Assembly: GCA_028876585.1 (NCBI GenBank)
Contig: JAGWRL010000033.1
Coordinates: 1-8,908 of the forward strand
DNA length: 8,908 nt
From: Pseudomonadota bacterium
Lineage (GTDB): Bacteria; Pseudomonadota; Alphaproteobacteria; Rhizobiales; Beijerinckiaceae
Reading direction: 5' to 3'
Part shown: positions 4,974 through 8,908 of the stretch, piece by piece
Numbering within the stretch: position 1 is the first letter of the stretch
How the letters are laid out: each line of letters opens with the position of its first letter
Translations under genes and position numbers: made by a program
Notes under the pieces: model-generated
Databases searched by the model: none
What the model was told of the DNA's origin: nothing
What the model saw: the letters and a program-made list of their open reading frames with translations, nothing else

Positions 4974-5933
4974 CTAGCGTTTCGCCGAGCGCCGCGTGGC
5001 GGTTGGGGATTCGCGGAACTGCTTGAGATAGGCGCGATCAAAGGCGGCGAGGCTCAAAAATCCGGCGTCGCTGGCGATTTCCGAGATTTGCGCGCTCGTT
5101 TCCAGAATCCGCCGCCGCGCCGCGCCGAGGCGCAACGACAGATAATAGTGTTTGGGGCGGACATCGAGCGCGGCGGCAAACAAGCTCTGCAAATGACGGG
5201 CGCTGGCGCCGACGCGCGAGGCGATCTCGTCGATGGTCAGCGGCTCGGCCGCATGCGATTCCATGATCCCGACGGCGCGGGCCACGCGTTTGTCCGAGCG
5301 GATCAAGCGGCCGAGCGAAGGCCGCGCGGGGGCGCGCCGCGCGCCGGGGTCATGCACGAAAGCCTTGGAAACTTCGAGCGCCAGCGGCGGACCCTGGCGG
5401 CGGCGGATCAACTCCAGCATCATGTCAAGCGTCGGCGAAGCCGCGCCTGAGGTGAACCGGGAGCCATCGACGACGAAGGGATCATCGCGCACGTCGATGG
5501 CGGGAAAGCGCGCCGCGAACTCGTCGATATCCTCCCAATGCGCGGTGGCGCGCCGCCCATCGAGCAACCCGGCCTCCGCCATCAACCAAACCCCGGTCTC
5601 GACGGCGCCAATCGCCGGCCGGTGGCGGCGCGCGGCGCCGACGCGGCGCGATAGATCGCGGTTGAAGTGGATTTCCTTGTTGTAGCTGGCCACGATCAAC
5701 AAAGGCGCCGCGCTGGCGGCGGGGTCGAATGCGCGGGCGGCGGGGATTTCGATGCCGCTGGTCGTGCGCGCCGGTCGCCCGTCCGGCGTCGTCAGCGTCC
5801 AGCGATAGAGCGTGCGCGCCCGAATGCGATTGGCGGCGCGCAACGGTTCCAGCACCGCCGCGGTTTGCATCAGCGTCGAATCCGGCAGCACCAGAACTTC
5901 CAGTTCCAGCGGCTCCGTCGAGGGGGCGAACAT
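4974..5933 (-). CDS. GlxA/CdhR-type AraC-family regulator, probably of carnitine catabolism
   Basis: The protein has 319 residues from ATG 5933 to the stop at 4974. The N-terminal half is a DJ-1/PfpI (class I amidotransferase-like) sensing domain: [24 protein letters not shown], then [20 protein letters not shown] and [15 protein letters not shown]. The usual nucleophile Cys before TG is Glu here, so the domain is non-catalytic. The C-terminal hundred residues form a double AraC helix-turn-helix: [20 protein letters not shown] and [20 protein letters not shown]. In Pseudomonas, CdhR of this architecture activates carnitine dehydrogenase genes, and divergence from such an operon here supports the same role. 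An upstream in-frame start (ATG 5978 or TTG 5981, with AGGG before it) would add 15-16 residues. Those codons have low G/C at the third position and contain the direct repeats, so I prefer 5933. Confidence 0.85.
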   Translation of the reverse strand: MFAPSTEPLELEVLVLPDSTLMQTAAVLEPLRAANRIRARTLYRWTLTTPDGRPARTTSGIEIPAARAFDPAASAAPLLIVASYNKEIHFNRDLSRRVGAARRHRPAIGAVETGVWLMAEAGLLDGRRATAHWEDIDEFAARFPAIDVRDDPFVVDGSRFTSGAASPTLDMMLELIRRRQGPPLALEVSKAFVHDPGARRAPARPSLGRLIRSDKRVARAVGIMESHAAEPLTIDEIASRVGASARHLQSLFAAALDVRPKHYYLSLRLGAARRRILETSAQISEIASDAGFLSLAAFDRAYLKQFRESPTATRRSAKR

Positions 5934-5938
5934 CGGAG

Positions 5939-5967
5939 TTCCGAAAAGATCAAAGGAGCTTCCGAAA
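5939..5967. promoter_or_regulatory. Direct repeats 21 bp apart, candidate AraC-type operator
   Basis: TTCCGAAA occurs at 5939-5946 and again at 5960-5967, start to start 21 bp, which is two helical turns. Dimeric AraC-family regulators commonly bind such same-face direct repeats. They lie between the regulator's preferred start and the BKACE start, 56-84 nt before the latter, suiting activation of the operon and control of the regulator itself. The first copy also overlaps an inverted repeat, TCGGAGTTCCGA (5933-5944). No clear -35/-10 pair was recognised. Confidence 0.5.
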
Positions 5968-5981
5968 CGGTAAAGCATCAA

Positions 5982-5998
5982 TTGCCCTCGCTAGGCAA
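5982..5998. promoter_or_regulatory. Short inverted repeat in the divergent promoter region
   Basis: TTGCC (5982-5986) and GGCAA (5994-5998) form a 5-bp inverted repeat with a 7-nt centre, 24 nt before the BKACE start. It might be an additional regulator site or part of the core promoter. The short arms mean chance is possible. Confidence 0.25.
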
Positions 5999-6022
5999 GC
6001 TGGGCCCAACGGGAGAAGCGCC

Positions 6023-6922
6023 ATGGGGCTGGAATTCAACAGAAACGTTTTCATCACTTGCGCGGTCACCGGCTCGGGCGACACCGTCGGCCGCACGCCG
6101 CACATTCCGGTCACGCCGAAGGAGATCGCGGCGGCCTCGATCGAGGCGGCCAAGGCGGGCGCGGCGATCGCCCATATCCACGTGCGCGAGCCGGATGGTT
6201 CGCCCTCGCGCCGCGTCGAGCTCTATCGCGAGGTGGTCGAACGCATCCGCGAATCCGACACCGACGTCGTCATCAATCTCACCGCCGGCATGGGCGGCGA
6301 TCTGATTCTGGGCGGCGTCGACAGGCCGCTGCCGCCGCAGGCCAAAGGAACCGACATGGCCGGCGCCGAGGAACGGATCGAGCATGTCGCGGCGCTGCTG
6401 CCCGAGATTTGCACGCTCGATTGCGGCACGATGAATTTCGGCCTCGGCGATTACGTGATGACCAACACCACCGCGATGTTGCGCGCGATGGGCCGACGCA
6501 TGACCGAACTCGGCGTGCGTCCCGAAATCGAGGCGTTCGACACCGGTCATCTCTGGTTCGCCAAACAACTGGTCGAGGAAGGGGTGATAGAAGACCCCGT
6601 GATGGTGCAATTGTGCATGGGCATCGGCTGGGGCGCGCCCAACGATCTCCTGACCTTCCTGGCGATGGCCAAAAACGTGCCGGCCGATTGGACGTTCTCG
6701 GCCTTTTCCATCGGCCGCGACGCGCTCGCCTTTCCCGCCGCCGCGGTGCTCGCGGGCGGCCATGTCCGCGTCGGGCTGGAGGATTGCATCTGGCTGGCCA
6801 GGAACCAGCCCGCCACCAATGGCGCTTTGGTGGAGCGGGCGGCGACGATCGTCAACGCGATGGGCGGCGCGCTGATGAGCCCGGCTCAAGTGCGCGAAAA
6901 ACTCAAACTCAGGAAGCGGTGA
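6023..6922 (+). CDS. Beta-keto acid cleavage enzyme (BKACE, DUF849), probably dehydrocarnitine-cleaving
   Basis: The protein has 299 residues from ATG 6023, with GGGAG at 6011-6015 as ribosome site; the open frame extends upstream without family sequence, so this start is preferred. BKACE enzymes are zinc-dependent TIM barrels that transfer the acyl part of a beta-keto acid to acetyl-CoA, giving acetoacetate and a new CoA ester. Visible hallmarks are [13 protein letters not shown] and [22 protein letters not shown] near the N-terminus, metal-site HIHVREPDG (His51, His53), NLTAGMGG, and GHVRVGLED (Glu252, the third metal ligand in family members such as Kce). The gene is 4 nt from a carnitine dehydrogenase-thioesterase fusion, so the substrate is most likely 3-dehydrocarnitine, with betainyl-CoA and acetoacetate as products. 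This is the arrangement described for Sinorhizobium meliloti. Family is certain; substrate is inferred from context. Confidence 0.9.
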   Translation: MGLEFNRNVFITCAVTGSGDTVGRTPHIPVTPKEIAAASIEAAKAGAAIAHIHVREPDGSPSRRVELYREVVERIRESDTDVVINLTAGMGGDLILGGVDRPLPPQAKGTDMAGAEERIEHVAALLPEICTLDCGTMNFGLGDYVMTNTTAMLRAMGRRMTELGVRPEIEAFDTGHLWFAKQLVEEGVIEDPVMVQLCMGIGWGAPNDLLTFLAMAKNVPADWTFSAFSIGRDALAFPAAAVLAGGHVRVGLEDCIWLARNQPATNGALVERAATIVNAMGGALMSPAQVREKLKLRKR

Positions 6923-6926
6923 TCCG

Positions 6927-8417
6927 ATGATTGCGATTCGCAAGGCGGCCGCCATCGGCGGCGGAGTGATTGGCGGCGGCTGGATTTCGCGGTTGCTGCT
7001 GGCGGGCGTCGACGTCGCCGTTTTCGACCCACATCCCGACGCGCAGCGCCTGATCGGCGAAGTGCTCGCCAACGCCGAGCGCGCCTATGGCATGTTGACT
7101 GCGGCGCCGCTGCCGCCACGCGGCGAACTGACCTTCGCGCCGACGCTCGAAGCCGCGGTTTCGGGCGCGGATTTCATTCAGGAAAGCGTGCCTGAGCGGC
7201 TCGAACTCAAGCGCTCGGTGATCGAGGCGATCGACCGGGCCGCGCCCGCCGAAGCGCTGATCGGCTCTTCCACCAGTGGCTTGCTGCCGAGCGACCTGCA
7301 AGCTAACATGCGCCATCCCGGCCGGCTCGTGGTCGCCCATCCCTATAATCCCGTCTATCTGCTGCCGCTGGTCGAACTCGTCGGCGGCAAGCTGACGAGC
7401 CCCGAGACGATCGCGCGCGTCAAAATCGTCTATTCCGCCATCGGCATGAAGGCGGTGCATATCGCCAGGGAAATCGAGGCGTTCGTCGGCGACCGGCTGC
7501 TGGAGACGCTGTGGCGCGAGGCGCTTTGGTTGATCAAGGACGATATCTGCGACGTCGAGACGCTCGATGACGTCATACGTTATTCCTTCGGCCTGCGCTG
7601 GGCGCAGATGGGCCTGTTTCAGACCTATCGCATCGCCGGCGGCGAGGCGGGGATGCGCCATTTCCTCGCGCAATTCGGCCCCTGCCTCGCCTGGCCGTGG
7701 TCGAAGCTGACCGACGTTCCCGATCTCGACGACGCGCTGGTGGAGAAGATCGCCGCGCAATCGGATGCGCAGGCCAGGGGCCTCGGCATCCGTCAGTTGG
7801 AGCGCATCCGCGACGAGAACCTCGTCGGCATCCTGCATGCGCTGATGGCGGGCGACGGCGGCAAAGGTTGGGGCGCCGGCCTCTTGTTGAAGGACTTCGA
7901 GCGCGATCTCTGGTCGCGCGCCAAGGCCGACGCGGCGCCGGAAGACCTGAGCCAACCCATTGTCACGCTGCGCGCCAAGGTCAACGCCGCCTGGATCGAT
8001 TACAACGGCCACATGACCGAATTCCGCTATTTGCAGGTGCTCGGCGACGCCAGCGACGGCTTCCTGCGCCTGATTGGCGTCGACGCCGAAACGGCGGCGG
8101 CGGGCAGCAGCTATTACACGGTCGAGACCCATATCCGCCATCTCAAGGAGACCAAACTCGGCGAGCCGTTGCGCGTCGAGACGACCGTCATCAGAGGGGA
8201 AGGCAAGAAGCTGCACCTCTTCCACAGGATCATTGGCGAGGCGACCGGCGCGCTTCATGCGACCGGCGAGCATTTGCTGCTGCATGTCTCGGGCGGCCAA
8301 TCGAGCCTTCCTCCGGCGCATGTCGCCGAAACACTCGCGCGTTACGTTTCCGCTCACGCGCGTTTGCCCGCGCCCGACGGCGCGGGTCGGGCCGTCGGCG
8401 TCAGGACGCCCAAATGA
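6927..8417 (+). CDS. lcdH: Bifunctional L-carnitine dehydrogenase / betainyl-CoA thioesterase
   Basis: This is a 496-residue fusion. Residues 1 to about 320 are a 3-hydroxyacyl-CoA-dehydrogenase-like NAD enzyme: Rossmann loop AAIGGGVIGGGW (Gly11-Gly16), Asp34 after the second strand (VAVFDP), the SSTSGL strand, and the carnitine-dehydrogenase block VVAHPYNPVYLLPLVELVGG (catalytic His138, partner Glu150). Residues about 345-490 are a hotdog thioesterase: VNAAWIDYNGHMTEFRYLQV (putative catalytic Asp358) and YYTVETHIRHLKE. The first domain oxidises L-carnitine to 3-dehydrocarnitine. The second should hydrolyse betainyl-CoA, made by the upstream BKACE, to glycine betaine. Stand-alone carnitine dehydrogenases have about 320 residues; the fusion is known in rhizobia and relatives. 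Start ATG 6927 is 4 nt after BKACE, with AGGA at 6911-6914 inside the preceding gene. The stop overlaps the next start (ATGA). No damage is seen. Confidence 0.92.
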   Translation: MIAIRKAAAIGGGVIGGGWISRLLLAGVDVAVFDPHPDAQRLIGEVLANAERAYGMLTAAPLPPRGELTFAPTLEAAVSGADFIQESVPERLELKRSVIEAIDRAAPAEALIGSSTSGLLPSDLQANMRHPGRLVVAHPYNPVYLLPLVELVGGKLTSPETIARVKIVYSAIGMKAVHIAREIEAFVGDRLLETLWREALWLIKDDICDVETLDDVIRYSFGLRWAQMGLFQTYRIAGGEAGMRHFLAQFGPCLAWPWSKLTDVPDLDDALVEKIAAQSDAQARGLGIRQLERIRDENLVGILHALMAGDGGKGWGAGLLLKDFERDLWSRAKADAAPEDLSQPIVTLRAKVNAAWIDYNGHMTEFRYLQVLGDASDGFLRLIGVDAETAAAGSSYYTVETHIRHLKETKLGEPLRVETTVIRGEGKKLHLFHRIIGEATGALHATGEHLLLHVSGGQSSLPPAHVAETLARYVSAHARLPAPDGAGRAVGVRTPK

Positions 8418-8908
8418 ACTTCGATCTCACCCACGAACAGGAATTGATCGTCTCGACCGTGCGCGGCTTCGTCGAGAGCGAGCTTTATCCGCTGGAGAAC
8501 GAAGTCGAGCGCACGGGAATCGTGCCGCGCGAAGTCGGGTTGGAGATCGTGCGCAAGGTGAAGGCGCTCGGCTTCTTCGCGCCCAACCTGCCGGCGGAGG
8601 TCGGCGGCGGCGGGCTCAACGCTTTCGAGTTCACGCTGCTGGAGCGCGAACTCGGCCGCGCCTCCTACGGGTTGACGGTGTTCTGGGGCCGGCCGTCGGG
8701 CATCCTGATGGGCTGCGTCGGAGAGCAGCGCGAGCGCTATCTGATCCCCGCCGCCAAGGGCGAGAAGTTCGACGCGCTGGCGATGACCGAACCGGAGGCG
8801 GGCTCGGACGTGCGCGGCATGAAATGCTTCGCCAGGCCGGACGGCGACGACTGGATCGTCAATGGTTCGAAACATTTCATCAGCCATGCCGACATCGCTG
8901 ATTTCATC
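8414..8908 (+). CDS. Acyl-CoA dehydrogenase, N-terminal part (probably gamma-butyrobetainyl-CoA)
   Basis: The gene runs off the window; 165 codons are present from ATG 8414, which overlaps the previous stop as ATGA and has AGGA at 8403-8406. It shows the N-terminal helical domain (MNFDLTHEQELIVSTVRGFV, then ESELYPLENEVE), LGFFAPNLPAEVGGGGLNAF, and the start of the beta domain with the flavin/substrate signature MTEPEAGSDVRGM and WIVNGSKHFIS. Acyl-CoA dehydrogenases are FAD enzymes that introduce the 2,3 double bond. Given tight coupling to carnitine genes, the likely substrate is gamma-butyrobetainyl-CoA, giving crotonobetainyl-CoA, which hydration turns into carnitinyl-CoA. A hydratase (CaiD-like) and a CoA ligase would be expected beyond the window. 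Family is clear; substrate is inferred. The catalytic Glu lies outside the visible part. Confidence 0.9.
   Translation, partial: MNFDLTHEQELIVSTVRGFVESELYPLENEVERTGIVPREVGLEIVRKVKALGFFAPNLPAEVGGGGLNAFEFTLLERELGRASYGLTVFWGRPSGILMGCVGEQRERYLIPAAKGEKFDALAMTEPEAGSDVRGMKCFARPDGDDWIVNGSKHFISHADIADFI

Noticed and set aside
5729..6022. Upstream extension of the BKACE open frame
   Set aside because: It overlaps the regulator gene antisense and has no family sequence. The family start, ribosome site and length all point to ATG 6023.
6909..8357. Long reverse-strand open frame (482 codons) opposite the dehydrogenase fusion
   Set aside because: It mirrors lcdH exactly, its sequence resembles no known family and is Gln/Arg/Asp-rich, as expected of an antisense frame in high-GC DNA; the + strand gene has clear motifs throughout.

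Overview
The window is GC-rich DNA with strong G/C third-position bias. The protein families fit an alphaproteobacterium, probably Hyphomicrobiales (rhizobia or methylotroph relatives). Family is only suggested, by overall protein resemblance recalled from memory, not by a search.

There are three zones. (1) Positions 1-180 hold the intact 3' end of a chromosome-segregation gene (scpB). (2) Positions 285-4844 are a gene graveyard in which nearly every gene is recognisable but broken. In order on the + strand it contains a DUF433/DUF5615-type toxin-antitoxin pair with frameshifts; an internally deleted IS21-family element (left-end repeats, 3' istA, 5' istB); a collapsed type I-C CRISPR-Cas locus (cas8c, cas7c, cas4, cas1, cas2 remnants, then one orphan 32-nt repeat of type I-C form); and a remnant of a DUF445 membrane protein. 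Lesions include single-base frameshifts, at least two in-frame nonsense codons (2645-2647 and 4476-4478), and several large deletions. Some of these deletions splice unrelated genes together: istB into cas8c, cas8c into cas7c, cas1 N-terminus into C-terminus. cas3 and cas5c are absent.

(3) Positions 4974-8908 are an intact L-carnitine catabolism module. A divergently transcribed GlxA/CdhR-type AraC regulator faces an operon of a beta-keto acid cleavage enzyme (BKACE, DUF849), an L-carnitine dehydrogenase fused to a hotdog thioesterase, and an acyl-CoA dehydrogenase that runs off the end. The expected flow is carnitine to 3-dehydrocarnitine (dehydrogenase), then dehydrocarnitine plus acetyl-CoA to betainyl-CoA plus acetoacetate (BKACE), then betainyl-CoA to glycine betaine (thioesterase). 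The acyl-CoA dehydrogenase probably feeds gamma-butyrobetainyl-CoA into the route. The short divergent intergenic region carries two identical 8-bp direct repeats 21 bp apart, a plausible AraC-type operator.

The flanking genes show no frameshifts, so the damage in zone 2 is more likely real decay than poor sequence. I found no convincing new working system. The most notable content is the fossil type I-C locus and the way IS21 and deletions dismantled it.
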